64,000 nucleotides of DNA from Diaminobutyricimonas aerilata (GCF_002797715.1 NZ_PGFF01000001.1:2255304-2319303); one strand, 5' to 3'; shown: positions 1-9,631, numbered from the stretch's first letter. Notes: generated by a model not told the origin, from the letters alone. Numbers and translations: made by a program.

Positions 1-816
1 GCGCGCAAGGTGAAGGGCGCGCTGCTCATCGGCATCATCGGCACGACGATCGTCGCCGTGATCGTCGAGGCGATCCTGCGACTCGGGTCGTCCGTCGACA
101 ACCCCGGCGGATGGAGCCTCAACGTGCCGGCGCTGCCGTCGGCGTTCCTCGCACTGCCCGACTTCTCGCTCGTCGGCCAGTTCAATCTCGGCGCGTTCGA
201 GCGCATCGGACCGCTCGCGGCGGTCATGTTCGTGTTCACCCTGTTCTTCCTCAACTTCTTCGACGCGATGGGCACCATGACGGGCCTCGCGAAGGGCGCC
301 GACCTGGCGGACCCGAAGGGCGACTTCCCGCGCCTGAAGTCCGCGCTGATCGTCGAAGGTGTCGGCGCGATCGCCGGTGGCGCCACGAGCACCTCATCGA
401 ACACGGTCTTCGTCGACTCCGCCGCGGGGATCGGCGAGGGCGCCCGCACCGGTCTCGCGTCGGTCGTGACCGGCGTGCTGTTCCTCGCCGCGATGTTCCT
501 CACCCCGCTGACGCAGGTGGTGCCGCTCGAGGTCGCGGCCGCCGCGCTCGTCGTGGTCGGCACGCTCATGGTCGCTCAGATCCGCGACATCGACTGGAGC
601 GACTTCTCCTCGTCGCTCCCGGTGTTCCTCACGATCATCGTGATGCCGCTCACCTACTCGATCGCGAACGGCATCGGCGTGGGCTTCCTGAGCTGGGTGC
701 TCGTGCGCTCGCTGAGCGGCAAGGCGCGCGAGATCTCGCCGCTGCTGTGGGTCGTCGCCGCCGGGTTCGTGCTCTTCTTCGTGCGCGGGCCCATCGAGCA
801 GCTGCTCGGGGCGTGA
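1..816 (+). CDS. NCS2-family purine permease (AzgA-like), C-terminal part
   Basis: The reading frame is open from the first base, so the 5' end lies outside the window and about 270 residues are seen. The protein is very hydrophobic, with roughly seven membrane segments. The stretches FDAMGTMTGLAKG and, further on, AGGATSTSSNTVFVDSAAG followed by a Glu-Gly-Ala-Arg-Thr-Gly run match the substrate-binding region of AzgA-type NCS2 permeases, which import guanine, hypoxanthine or adenine with protons at the cytoplasmic membrane. The fit is better to AzgA than to uracil or xanthine carriers. The gene converges on a DMT exporter 30 bases away, and no clear terminator separates them. Family is firm; the exact substrate is inferred. 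Confidence 0.88.
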   Translation, partial: ARKVKGALLIGIIGTTIVAVIVEAILRLGSSVDNPGGWSLNVPALPSAFLALPDFSLVGQFNLGAFERIGPLAAVMFVFTLFFLNFFDAMGTMTGLAKGADLADPKGDFPRLKSALIVEGVGAIAGGATSTSSNTVFVDSAAGIGEGARTGLASVVTGVLFLAAMFLTPLTQVVPLEVAAAALVVVGTLMVAQIRDIDWSDFSSSLPVFLTIIVMPLTYSIANGIGVGFLSWVLVRSLSGKAREISPLLWVVAAGFVLFFVRGPIEQLLGA

Positions 817-846
817 CCGCCCGTCCGCGGATCGGCCGCGGCCGGC

Positions 847-1686
847 TCAGGCGTCGGTGAGCGCGAGGAGCGCGACGGCGGCTCCGGCGAGCACGAGACC
901 GGCGATCTGCAGGGGACGCAGCCGCTCCTTCAGCACGCCGCGCGCCAGTGCGATGGTCATCGCCGGGTAGAGCGCGACGATCACCGCCGCGATGGTCAGC
1001 AGACCGGCTCGGGCGCTGAGCAGGAACAGCAGGTTCGCGAGCGAGTCGAGCACACCCGCCGACACGGCGAGGGCGAGCGACGGCGCCTCGCTCCCCCGCA
1101 GCGAGGCGCGACGCATCCCGACCGCGATGAGCACGACCGCGGCGGCCACACCGCGCCCGACGAGCAGGGGCACGAGGCCCGAGTCGTCCGGGGAAGCGTC
1201 GAGGAAGACGAGCTGGAGGGCGACGGCGACACCGGCACCCAGTCCGAGCAGCAGCGCGCGGATGCTCGGCCGGTGCTCGGCCGGGCCTCCGGCGACCAGC
1301 GGGATCGCGGCGACGGCCACGACGACCCCGAGCACGCCGAGCGGAGAGAGCCGCTCCCCCGACCCGAACGCGATCGCCACCGGGATGACGGCGGACACGA
1401 CGGCGGTGATCGGTGAGAGCACGCTCATCGGCCCGCGGGCGAGCGCCGCGTAGAGCAGCGCGAAGACGAGCACGGCGGCGATCCCGGATCCGGCGCCCCA
1501 CAGCACCGCCTCGATCGACCAACGGCCGCCGACGAACGGCGCGACGAGGAGCACCGGCGCGAGGCTCGCCGGCGCGGAGATCGCCACCACCCGCAGCGCC
1601 GAGCTCCGCCGAGACGACAGTCCGCCGAAGAAGTCTGCCGCGCCGTAGGCGACGCTGCCCGCGAGGGCGAGCAGGATGGGCAGCAT
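847..1686 (-). CDS. EamA/DMT-superfamily transporter
   Basis: This 279-residue protein has about ten hydrophobic segments in two repeated halves, the layout of EamA (drug/metabolite transporter) exporters. It begins MLPILLALAGSVAYGAADFF; this 'YGAADFFGG' type of opening is common in actinobacterial DMT proteins. The substrate cannot be read from sequence. Its ATG follows the stop of the DUF5997 gene after only 3 bases, so the two are very likely co-transcribed from the leaderless promoter in front of DUF5997. Membrane transport is well supported; anything about a physiological role would be guesswork. Confidence 0.85.
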   Translation of the reverse strand: MLPILLALAGSVAYGAADFFGGLSSRRSSALRVVAISAPASLAPVLLVAPFVGGRWSIEAVLWGAGSGIAAVLVFALLYAALARGPMSVLSPITAVVSAVIPVAIAFGSGERLSPLGVLGVVVAVAAIPLVAGGPAEHRPSIRALLLGLGAGVAVALQLVFLDASPDDSGLVPLLVGRGVAAAVVLIAVGMRRASLRGSEAPSLALAVSAGVLDSLANLLFLLSARAGLLTIAAVIVALYPAMTIALARGVLKERLRPLQIAGLVLAGAAVALLALTDA

Positions 1687-1689
1687 GCG

Positions 1690-2064
1690 TCAGTCGCGGG
1701 CGCGGCGCTGCTCTTTGAGTCGCGCGTTCTCGGCGCGCACCGCGGCCTGGGTCGCGCGCTCGGTCACGAGCCACTCGGGCATCTGCTGGAGCAGTTCGGT
1801 GATCTGCTGCGTCGTGAGGGCCTCGTCGATGCCGGCGCGGGCCAGTCCCGACACGGAGACCCCGAGCTTCGCCGCCACGACGGGACGCGGGTGCGGTCCG
1901 GTGCGTCGCAGCTCGGCGAGCCACTCCGGCGGTTCCGACTGCAGGCGGTCGAACTCGCTGCGCGAGATGTCGCCCTCGCGGAACTCCTCCGGGGTCGCCG
2001 GAAGGTACACCCCGAGCTTCTTCGCCGCCGTGGCCGGTTTCATGAGCTGCTCGTTGCGTGCCAT
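1690..2064 (-). CDS. DUF5997 family protein
   Basis: A 124-residue soluble protein that I recognise as DUF5997, an uncharacterised actinobacterial family. It opens with basic residues (MARNEQLMKPATAAKKLGVY) and ends in a charged helix (RAENARLKEQRRARD). The pattern AKKLGVYLP and the later AAKLGVSVSGLARAG look like small helical repeats, possibly helix-turn-helix in character, but I cannot assign a function. A TACCCT hexamer lies at 2071-2076, exactly six bases before the ATG, so the transcript is probably leaderless. It is divergent from the LysR-ligand-domain gene at 2117 and is followed by the DMT transporter. From memory, this divergent pairing recurs in Microbacteriaceae, which suggests a functional link. 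Confidence 0.8.
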   Translation of the reverse strand: MARNEQLMKPATAAKKLGVYLPATPEEFREGDISRSEFDRLQSEPPEWLAELRRTGPHPRPVVAAKLGVSVSGLARAGIDEALTTQQITELLQQMPEWLVTERATQAAVRAENARLKEQRRARD

Positions 2065-2116
2065 GCCCCCAGGGTATCGGCGGCGCGGCCGCCCACGGGC
2101 TGGCTACCCTGGGCGC

Positions 2117-2734
2117 ATGCCGGATCGTCTCGTCGTCGCCTTCGTCCCCGGCGTCTCGCCCTCGAAGTGGGCCCGCGTCTGGAACGACCGGATGCGCGGG
2201 GTCACCCTCGAGCTGCGTGCGGTGAGCGAGGCGGAGGCCGTGCAGGCGCTCGAGGACGGGTCGGCGCACATGGCGCTCGTGCGGCTGCCGATCGAGAAGG
2301 AGGGGCGGCACGTGATCCCGCTCTGGGACGAGCCACCGGTCGTCGTCGCGTCGCGCGACTCCGCCGTCGCCGCCGTCGACGAGCTGTCACCGGAGGATCT
2401 CGCGGGCCTGGGTGAACCCGTGCTCGAGGGCCGCGACGCGGCCGTCATGGAGCTCGTGGCTGCGGGAGTCGGCGTCGCCGTCATGCCGCAGCAGGTCGCG
2501 CGGGCGCTGTCGCGCCGCGATGTGCTCGCCCGGCCGCTCATCGGCGGCACGCCGACGCGCATCGGACTCGCGTGGCCCAGCGAGCATCCGTCGCCCCATG
2601 CCGACGAGTTCATCGGCATCGTGCGCGGACGCACGGCGAACAGCTCGCGCGGAAGCGATCCGATCCGCCGTCCCCCGGCCGGCGACGGTCCCCGTCGACG
2701 CCCGACACGCGGCGGAAGACCCGAGCGACGGTGA
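2117..2734 (+). CDS. LysR-type substrate-binding domain protein without HTH
   Basis: The 205-residue product resembles the ligand-binding half of LysR regulators: DRLVVAFVPGVSPSKWARVW at the start, then a lobe ending in AAGVGVAVMPQQVARAL, which corresponds to the hinge region of LysR effector domains. No DNA-binding helix-turn-helix precedes it, because the ATG is preceded by TACCCT at 2105-2110 with a six-base gap, which marks a leaderless start. The last 40 residues are Arg/Pro-rich and probably disordered. It is divergent from DUF5997 with 52 bases between the start codons. It could be a ligand sensor acting through a partner; this is inference. Confidence 0.78.
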   Translation: MPDRLVVAFVPGVSPSKWARVWNDRMRGVTLELRAVSEAEAVQALEDGSAHMALVRLPIEKEGRHVIPLWDEPPVVVASRDSAVAAVDELSPEDLAGLGEPVLEGRDAAVMELVAAGVGVAVMPQQVARALSRRDVLARPLIGGTPTRIGLAWPSEHPSPHADEFIGIVRGRTANSSRGSDPIRRPPAGDGPRRRPTRGGRPERR

Positions 2735-3016
2735 CCTCCGGGTCGGCGATTGTCGTCGTCCCGCTGCGCCCCCGCGCCTCGAGCACGACTCGAACCGATC
2801 GGCCACCGTCGCTCCCTAGCCCCCCGGCTAGTTCACTGATGACGCTACGCGCCGACGCGGGGGCGCGCTGCCCCCAGTCCGGTTGTCGGCGAAAAGGAGG
2901 ACAAGCGGGGCACGTCACGCGAACGGGGGCGCGCGCACCAGGTGCCTCGGCTTCTATCGTGAGGGGACGGTGAGCCCCGGCCACTGCACCAGGTACCGAG
3001 TCAGGGGACACACGAC
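2735..3016. other. Intergenic region with a likely promoter
   Basis: There are 282 bases without a convincing gene. A short inverted repeat CTAGCC-cccc-GGCTAG lies at 2816-2831. An AAAAGGAGG ribosome-binding-like run at 2892-2900 is not followed by a start codon at usable distance. TATCGT at 2955-2960 is a plausible -10 box for the gene starting at 3017, giving a leader of about 50 bases. Confidence 0.4.
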
Positions 3017-3496
3017 ATGATCAACGGCTTCGACTGCTTCGGACCCGGCGTCGAGCCGCTCCAGTTGCGCTTCGTCGACGACGATCGCGAGTGGGTGGCG
3101 GAGGTCGGCTTCGTGACCGGTCCGCTCGGCGATGGCGACGTGCACGCGATCGTGCAGTTCCGCGCGACCGACGGACGGGTGCTGCCGAGCTACTACTGCT
3201 CGACCCTGCTCGAACGGCCCGCCCGAGCCCGCCGTTCGCTGCGCTCCGCCGACGGTTCCACGGCGATCGGTGCCGAGACCATGCGGGCGGTCGAGGATTG
3301 GATGCGCGGCGCCCCGCGCAGCGTCGGCACGGCGACCGATGGCGAGCTGCTCGTCGACGGTCGTCCCGCGGCGTCGCTGCGGGAGGTCGAGCTCGCGCTC
3401 GGCACCCCCGACGGGACCTCGCGCGTCGCCTGGGACTCGAACGGACGTCGAACCGGCATCACGGTGCGCTCGAAACGGATCCAGCGCGCGTCGTAG
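3017..3496 (+). CDS. Hypothetical protein, 159 residues
   Basis: I do not recognise this family. The protein is soluble and mixed alpha/beta by composition, with a motif-like stretch SYYCSTLLERPARARRSLR in the middle and no signal peptide or membrane segment. Codon use is the same strong G/C third-position bias as the neighbours, and AGGGGAC lies upstream as a weak ribosome binding site, so it is likely real. Its TAG stop codon (3494-3496) is also the first half of the TAGGCT -10 box of the next gene. No function is proposed. Confidence 0.6.
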   Translation: MINGFDCFGPGVEPLQLRFVDDDREWVAEVGFVTGPLGDGDVHAIVQFRATDGRVLPSYYCSTLLERPARARRSLRSADGSTAIGAETMRAVEDWMRGAPRSVGTATDGELLVDGRPAASLREVELALGTPDGTSRVAWDSNGRRTGITVRSKRIQRAS

Positions 3497-3505
3497 GCTC
3501 GCCGC

Positions 3506-4390
3506 ATGACCCCGCTCGCCTCCGCGCTCGAGCGCGGTCCGATCGTGCTCGACGGCGGCCTCGGCACCCTGCTCGAGGCGAACGGCCACGACCTCTAGTC
3601 GTCGCTGTGGTCTGCGCGACTGCTCGATGACGACCCCGACGCCATCCTCGACGCTCACCGCAGCTATTTCGCCGCGGGGGCCCGGGTCGGCATCAGCGCG
3701 TCGTACCAGGTGAGCTTCGATGCGAGCGGCGACCGGGCGCGGCACCTGCTGCGGCGGAGCGTCGAGCTGTGCGCCGCCGCCCGCGACGAGGCGGTCTCCG
3801 CCGACGGTGTGGAGCGCTGGGTGGCCGCCTCGGTGGGACCGTACGGCGCCATGCTCGCCGACGGCTCGGAGTACCGCGGCGACTACGGCGTCGACGTCGG
3901 CCACCTGCGCTCGTGGCACGCGCGTCGCCTCGACGTGCTGTGCGAGACGGATGCCGATGTGCTCGCGGTCGAGACCATCCCGAGTCTCGACGAGGTCGGC
4001 GCGATCGCTACGGAGCTCATGGGACGCGGCAGGCCGGCCTGGATCTCGGTGACCGCCGCGCGCGGCACGTTGCGGTCGGGCGAGAGCCTCGCCGAGGCCT
4101 TCCGGATCGCCGCGGCCGTGCCCGAAGTGGTCGCGGTCGGCGTGAACTGCACCGATCCGGTCGAGGTGGCCGGGGCGATCGGCGCGGCGCGGTCGGTGAC
4201 CTCGAAACCCGTCGTCGTGTACCCGAACAGCGGCGAGCAGTGGGACGCCGGGGCGCGCACCTGGACCGGCAGGGCCGGCTTCCCGCCCGTGCTCGTCGCG
4301 GAATGGATCGCCGCGGGCGCCGCCCTCGTGGGCGGCTGCTGTCGTGTCGGGCCGGCCGAGATCGAGTCGATCGTCGGAGCGTGCGATTAG
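3506..4390 (+). pseudogene. mmuM: Homocysteine S-methyltransferase interrupted by an in-frame amber codon
   Basis: The family transfers a methyl group from S-methylmethionine or SAM to homocysteine. Translation from the ATG at 3506 gives MTPLASALERGPIVLDGGLG and stops at TAG (3596-3598) after 30 codons. The same frame then continues uninterrupted to 4390 with the rest of the enzyme: LWSARLL, ISASYQ, the zinc cysteine in GVNC and the paired zinc cysteines in GGCC near the C terminus. At the stop position homologs, as I recall them, usually have serine, so a single TCG to TAG change explains it. The start has TAGGCT six bases upstream. It is either a very young pseudogene, a sequencing error or a readthrough site; a downstream reinitiation product would lack the N-terminal barrel strand. 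Confidence 0.82.
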
Positions 4391-4399
4391 GCTCGAATC

Positions 4400-4696
4400 A
4401 TGGTGTCGGGGATGCGGCGAGCGAGTCTCGAGGTGCTGCGCGCGGAAGCGCGCGACGAGCTCCAGACCGTGATCCTCGAACGCTGCCGCCACGGCGAGGA
4501 CCCCTGGGAGTTCATGTCGGAGCTGCCCACGATCGACGAGCTCGTCGTCTACATCCTGCGCGCCGACGCGATCACCGCGAACGGCGGCGCGATGCCGAAC
4601 CCGACGCGCGAGTACCGCGTGCTGCGGCAGATCGCGCTGGATCATCCACCACTGACACGCACGGTCTGGTCGCTCATCGGGCGGCTCGCCGCCTGA
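4400..4696 (+). CDS. Hypothetical small protein, 98 residues
   Basis: The protein is helical and acidic in its first half (RRASLEVLRAEARDELQTVI) and contains DPWEFMSELPTIDELVVYIL, a pattern I have seen in short actinobacterial proteins of unknown function, some mis-annotated as tryptophan synthase alpha. There is no membrane segment. The ATG is preceded by TAGGCT at 4388-4393 with a six-base gap, and the TAG of that box is the stop codon of the upstream mmuM frame. It therefore has its own leaderless promoter inside a tight tandem arrangement. Function unknown. Confidence 0.6.
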   Translation: MVSGMRRASLEVLRAEARDELQTVILERCRHGEDPWEFMSELPTIDELVVYILRADAITANGGAMPNPTREYRVLRQIALDHPPLTRTVWSLIGRLAA

Positions 4697-4711
4697 CGAG
4701 CCCGCCGCCGC

Positions 4712-6202
4712 TCAGTCGAGCGCGGCGCCCGCCTCGCGGAACCGCTTCGCCGCCCGCTTCGCTTCACGCAACGCCGCGCGAGCGGCGTCGTTCTCGCTGT
4801 CGGCGAGCGCCCGCAGGTGCCCGGGCGCATCGGACGTGCCGAGCCGCGCGGCGAGCGCCGACGCGTCCCGGTGCTCGCCCAGCGCATCCTGCAGCGCCTC
4901 GGCTGCCTCGCCGAGCGCACGGACCTTGCCCCCGAACAGCGGGGCCGCGTCGGAGGTGAGCGCCTCGGCGAGGTAACGGGTTCGACGAGCCGCCTTACGG
5001 GCGGCGTGGCGGGACGCGTCGTCGTCGGCCTTCTTCCACCGCTTCTCGGCGCGACGGGCCGCGCGCAACAGCTGTTCACGCACGAGCGGCCGACCGGGCT
5101 CGAGGGCGTTCTCGCCGAGCGGCGGGCGCGCGACGAGATCATCGAGCGCGTCGAGGGCGTCGAACCACCGCGGGGAGTCGAGCACCTCGGTCACCGCCTC
5201 GTAGGCGGTGCGGTACTCGTCGAGCGCTTCGCCGATGAGCGCCGGCCCGAGTTCGGCGAGCTCGTCGCCGACGGCCTCCGCCTCCGCTCCCAGCAGTGCG
5301 GTCAGGCGGGCCCGGCGCACTTCGGCGTCCCGGGCACGGCCGAGGGCTCGGCCGACCTCGCCGAGCGCGTCGCGCACGGGATCGACGGCCGACGCGTCGA
5401 GCACTCCCCGGAGGGCGGCGAGCACCGCGCGGACACGCCGGATCGCGGTGCGGAGGGCATGCACCCCGTCCGTCTCGTCGGTGCGGGCGCCCGGGTCCGC
5501 CGCGACGAGGGCGTCGAGCTGCGCCGCGATGAGGGCGCGCGCGATCTCGAGGGCGCTCGAGTCCCGCCCCGCCGCCGCGACGGGAGGCAGATCGGTCAGG
5601 CTCGATCGACCGAGGGCCCGCGCGAGCTTGGACGCGCTCGAGGCGGGTTCGGCACCGGCGGTCTCGAGTTCGCGCTGCACCGCGTCGAGCAGCGCGGCAC
5701 GCTTCTTGCCCCCTTCGGGCGCGCCGGAGAGCAGCTCCACCTCCCACTCCCGCCAGATGCGCAGGATGCCCGTGCCGACGTCGGTCGCCGAGACGAGGTC
5801 GTCGGCCACCTCGAAGAGCGGTTCGCCGTCGTCGCCGTGCACGCGCGTCACCGTGCGGCTCGTGCTCAACCGGGCCACCTCACGCAGCGGACGACCCCGC
5901 AGCACGCCGGCGACGTGCGTCAGCAGTTCGGCGGGGGGCTCGTCCGCGAGCGGAGCGTGCAGTTCGACGCGCCCGAGCCGAGCGGGCAGCTTGATGTGCC
6001 AGCCCTCGTCCCCTCCCCCGGCACGGCGTCGCAGCGTGATCAGTCGGCGGGCGAGATCCCGACGTTCCGTGTCGAAGTAGACCGCCCGCAGGATGACGGT
6101 CTCCTCCGGATGCACCTCGCCGAACCGGGCCAGGGGCGGAACCGCGATGCGGTCATCCACGTCGTACTTGCGTTCCGATTCGAGCGAGCGGGAGACGGCC
6201 AT
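4712..6202 (-). CDS. CYTH and CHAD domain protein
   Basis: The 496-residue protein starts with the CYTH signature ExExK (ESERK, residues 8-12), followed by the antiparallel-barrel region rich in R/K/E pairs to about residue 190. CYTH enzymes bind organic triphosphates or inorganic triphosphate with metal ions. From about residue 210 to the end lies a CHAD domain, an alpha-helical domain with conserved histidines and basic residues (HALRTAIRRVRAVLAALR) known to bind polyphosphate. Such fusions are common in actinobacteria and are thought to act in polyphosphate metabolism. TAGACA at 6209-6214, six bases upstream, may be a leaderless -10. It converges with the gene ending at 4696. Confidence 0.92.
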   Translation of the reverse strand: MAVSRSLESERKYDVDDRIAVPPLARFGEVHPEETVILRAVYFDTERRDLARRLITLRRRAGGGDEGWHIKLPARLGRVELHAPLADEPPAELLTHVAGVLRGRPLREVARLSTSRTVTRVHGDDGEPLFEVADDLVSATDVGTGILRIWREWEVELLSGAPEGGKKRAALLDAVQRELETAGAEPASSASKLARALGRSSLTDLPPVAAAGRDSSALEIARALIAAQLDALVAADPGARTDETDGVHALRTAIRRVRAVLAALRGVLDASAVDPVRDALGEVGRALGRARDAEVRRARLTALLGAEAEAVGDELAELGPALIGEALDEYRTAYEAVTEVLDSPRWFDALDALDDLVARPPLGENALEPGRPLVREQLLRAARRAEKRWKKADDDASRHAARKAARRTRYLAEALTSDAAPLFGGKVRALGEAAEALQDALGEHRDASALAARLGTSDAPGHLRALADSENDAARAALREAKRAAKRFREAGAALD

Positions 6203-6252
6203 GGAACCTGTCTACCGCGTCGTGGTGCGTGCCGGCTGGGCAGAATGTACTC

Positions 6253-7143
6253 ATGACGCGAACCGCGCTGGCCATCCTCTCCCGTCCCTCCCTCGACGCC
6301 CCGGCGCACGACGGCGCGATCGAGCCCTTCGCGCTCGTCGACCCGACGAGCCCGCAGCTCAGCGCCCTCGACCTCGCCGCCACGCGCGGCGACGGCGTCT
6401 TCGAGACCATCAGCGTCGGCGACGGCCGCCCGCAGGCGCTCGAGCCGCACCTGCGTCGCTTCGCGCGCTCGGCCGCCACACTCGACCTGCCCGCCCCCGA
6501 CGTCGACGCCTGGCGTGAGGCGATCCTGTCGGTCGTGGCGACACTCGATCCGGCTCCGGAGGCGGCGATCAAGACGGTGCTGAGCCGCGGCGTCGAGGGC
6601 GATGGGCGGCCCACCGGGTGGGTGTACGGCTGGATCGTCGGCGACCACTCCCGCGTGCGCACCGAGGGGGTGCGGGTCGTCGTGCTCGACCGCGGCTACC
6701 GGCACGATGTCGAGCGCACCTCCCCGTGGCTGCTCGCGGGAGCGAAGACGCTCTCCTACGCGGTCAACCGGGCCGTGCTGCGCGAGGCGGCCCGGCGCGG
6801 CGCCGACGATGTGATCTTCGTCTCGAGCGACGGCTACGTGCTCGAAGGGCCGACCTCGACGGTGGTCTATCGGCGCGGTGGCGCGCTGTTCACCCCCGGC
6901 ACGGGCCTCGGCATCCTCGAGGGCACGACCCAGGGGTCGCTCTTCACCTTCGCCGAGGAGCGCGGGATGTCGACCGGGTACGAATTGCTCACCCCCGCCG
7001 AACTCGCGGAGGCCGACGACATCTGGCTCGTCTCGAGCGTGCGGCACGCGGCACCGGTGCGCGAGTACGAGGGTCGACCGATGCGCGTGGACGCGGAGTT
7101 CACGGCGGCGATGAACGACTACTTGCGCACGCGAGTCGACTGA
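6253..7143 (+). CDS. pabC: Aminotransferase class IV, aminodeoxychorismate lyase-like
   Basis: The 296-residue protein is a fold-type IV PLP enzyme. The Schiff-base lysine is in LAGAKTLSYAVNR (K165) and the PLP-anchoring glutamate in YVLEGPTST (E198). The family cleaves 4-amino-4-deoxychorismate to p-aminobenzoate in folate synthesis, but D-amino-acid or branched-chain aminotransferases share the fold. ADC lyase is preferred because of length and the EGTTQGSL loop. I chose ATG 6253 over GTG 6229 because CAGAAT sits six bases before it, the spacing seen for leaderless starts in this window. No other folate genes are adjacent. Confidence 0.78.
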   Translation: MTRTALAILSRPSLDAPAHDGAIEPFALVDPTSPQLSALDLAATRGDGVFETISVGDGRPQALEPHLRRFARSAATLDLPAPDVDAWREAILSVVATLDPAPEAAIKTVLSRGVEGDGRPTGWVYGWIVGDHSRVRTEGVRVVVLDRGYRHDVERTSPWLLAGAKTLSYAVNRAVLREAARRGADDVIFVSSDGYVLEGPTSTVVYRRGGALFTPGTGLGILEGTTQGSLFTFAEERGMSTGYELLTPAELAEADDIWLVSSVRHAAPVREYEGRPMRVDAEFTAAMNDYLRTRVD

Positions 7144-7215
7144 TCCCGCACCGGCGCGCTCAGCACGCTCTCAGGCTCGCACCTCTTCTCCAGCACGCGC
7201 CGCTACCGTTCCCGC

Positions 7216-8598
<1,383 letters not shown>

Positions 8599-8604
8599 GC
8601 GCGC

Positions 8605-8949
8605 TCAGGCGTTCTTGAGCGGGTCGTTGCCCCAGTTCATGAGCGAGTAGCGCCAGCGGGAGTGCTCGACGTCGTCGGCCGGCCCCTGCGCCCGGTGACG
8701 GTGCACGTACCCGACGACCTTGCGCATCCATTCGACGTCGTCGGCATCGAGGTCGGATTTCTTCTTGCCGAGGATCTCGACGATGCGTCGGCCGGACTTG
8801 TGTCCCGTCGACTCGCCGCCGTCGCTCTTGTCGCCGACGGAGCGGGACTCCTCCGTCTCGAGCCACTCCTCGAGCTCGTGAGCCGTCATGTTGACGGCCT
8901 CGTTCCAGTCGGTCCACACGTCGTCGAGGCCGTCCACGTTCGCAGTCAT
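8605..8949 (-). CDS. DUF3140 family protein
   Basis: A 114-residue, very hydrophilic protein. The segment VNMTAHELEEWLETEES, then GRRIVEILGKKKSDLDADDVEWMRKVVGYVHRHRAQ, fits DUF3140, a small family found in actinobacteria and some archaea and often described as DNA-binding-like without proof. I chose the ATG at 8949 because the match begins with the domain; the frame stays open further upstream without similarity. It converges with the maltokinase gene with 6 bases between the stops. Function unknown. Confidence 0.75.
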   Translation of the reverse strand: MTANVDGLDDVWTDWNEAVNMTAHELEEWLETEESRSVGDKSDGGESTGHKSGRRIVEILGKKKSDLDADDVEWMRKVVGYVHRHRAQGPADDVEHSRWRYSLMNWGNDPLKNA

Positions 8950-9035
8950 GCAGCCATGCTCGCCCCGGGAGCGGTCGCCCGCCATACGTCGAGGTGAGTC
9001 CCACGGAACGCGCAGCCAGCGATGGCAGAGTGACC

Positions 9036-9515
9036 ATGCCCGACCGATCCGACTACCCCGACTCTCATCACATGGAACCCACACGAGTACTGCTCGGCTA
9101 CGCGCCGCTCGCGGTCGGTGCGATCCTCCCTGTGCTCGTCATCTGGGACTCCAGCATCCGTCGTCGCTCGCACCCCGGTTGGCCGGCCGTCCTGCAGGGC
9201 GTGCTCGGGGTCGGCATGCTCGTCTGCGCCGCCGCGGCGGTGATCGTGTCGGTGTCGCTGCTCGCGAGCTACTCGGTGCACGACACCCGAGCGCACGACC
9301 AGGTGATGTTCGCCCTCATCGTCGGCGAGGTCGTGCTCGGTGTCTTCTGCGCCATGACGCTCGTCGCCGGGCTGGCGTGGCCTGCGCAGCCGGTTCCGCG
9401 GCGCGGTTTCACGATCCTCGTGCTGCTCGCCGACGTACTCATCGTGAGCGCGGGCACCTGGTACGCCACCTCGATGCTGCCGGATGCGGCAGCCATGATG
9501 ATCCGGCAGTTCTGA
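9036..9515 (+). CDS. Hypothetical membrane protein, about four segments
   Basis: The protein has a short polar N terminus and then four hydrophobic stretches (for example GYAPLAVGAILPVLVIW, GVLGVGMLVCAAAAVIV, FALIVGEVVLGVFCAMTLVAG and FTILVLLADVLIVSAGTWY). No family is recognised. The start is uncertain: ATG 9036 and ATG 9072 are both possible and neither has a good ribosome binding site; the first hydrophobic segment begins after the second. It stands alone between DUF3140 and the sugar ABC operon. Confidence 0.6.
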   Translation: MPDRSDYPDSHHMEPTRVLLGYAPLAVGAILPVLVIWDSSIRRRSHPGWPAVLQGVLGVGMLVCAAAAVIVSVSLLASYSVHDTRAHDQVMFALIVGEVVLGVFCAMTLVAGLAWPAQPVPRRGFTILVLLADVLIVSAGTWYATSMLPDAAAMMIRQF

Positions 9516-9548
9516 GCGCTCCCGCCTCGAGCGGCCTGTGGACACTTT

Positions 9549-9577
9549 TTGGCGAACGCTTACCCGCGCCGTAGTCT
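9549..9577 (+). promoter_or_regulatory. Promoter with LacI-like operator for the sugar ABC operon
   Basis: TTGGCG (9549-9554) and TAGTCT (9572-9577) are separated by 17 bases, a good -35/-10 pair upstream of the gene at 9632. The sequence GGCGAACGCTTACC at 9551-9564 is an imperfect palindrome centred on CG, as in LacI-family operators, and lies across the -35 box and spacer. It differs from the operator used by the LacI gene at 27622, so another regulator is expected. Confidence 0.45.
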
Positions 9578-9631
9578 GTCGATCGACCCCCGTAAGGGGC
9601 ACGGAGTCAACGACGATGAAGTGGTGGGGCG

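Noticed and set aside
2816-2831. Inverted repeat CTAGCC-cccc-GGCTAG as an operator
   Set aside because: It is short, lies far from any promoter box and has no second copy.
2892-2900. Strong ribosome binding site AAAAGGAGG suggesting a small gene
   Set aside because: No ATG, GTG or TTG with a useful frame follows at 5-12 bases.
3596-3598. Amber codon as programmed pyrrolysine or other recoding
   Set aside because: No pyl genes or recoding structure are visible, the position is normally serine as I recall, and one base change explains it.
2954-4645. Long minus-strand open frame over the mmuM region
   Set aside because: Composition is Arg/His/Gly-rich without any motif; the plus-strand frames carry recognisable protein.
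9551-9564. The LacI gene at 27622 as regulator of the sugar ABC operon
   Set aside because: The site GGCGAACGCTTACC is unlike GAAATCGATTTC, which lies in both control regions next to that LacI gene.
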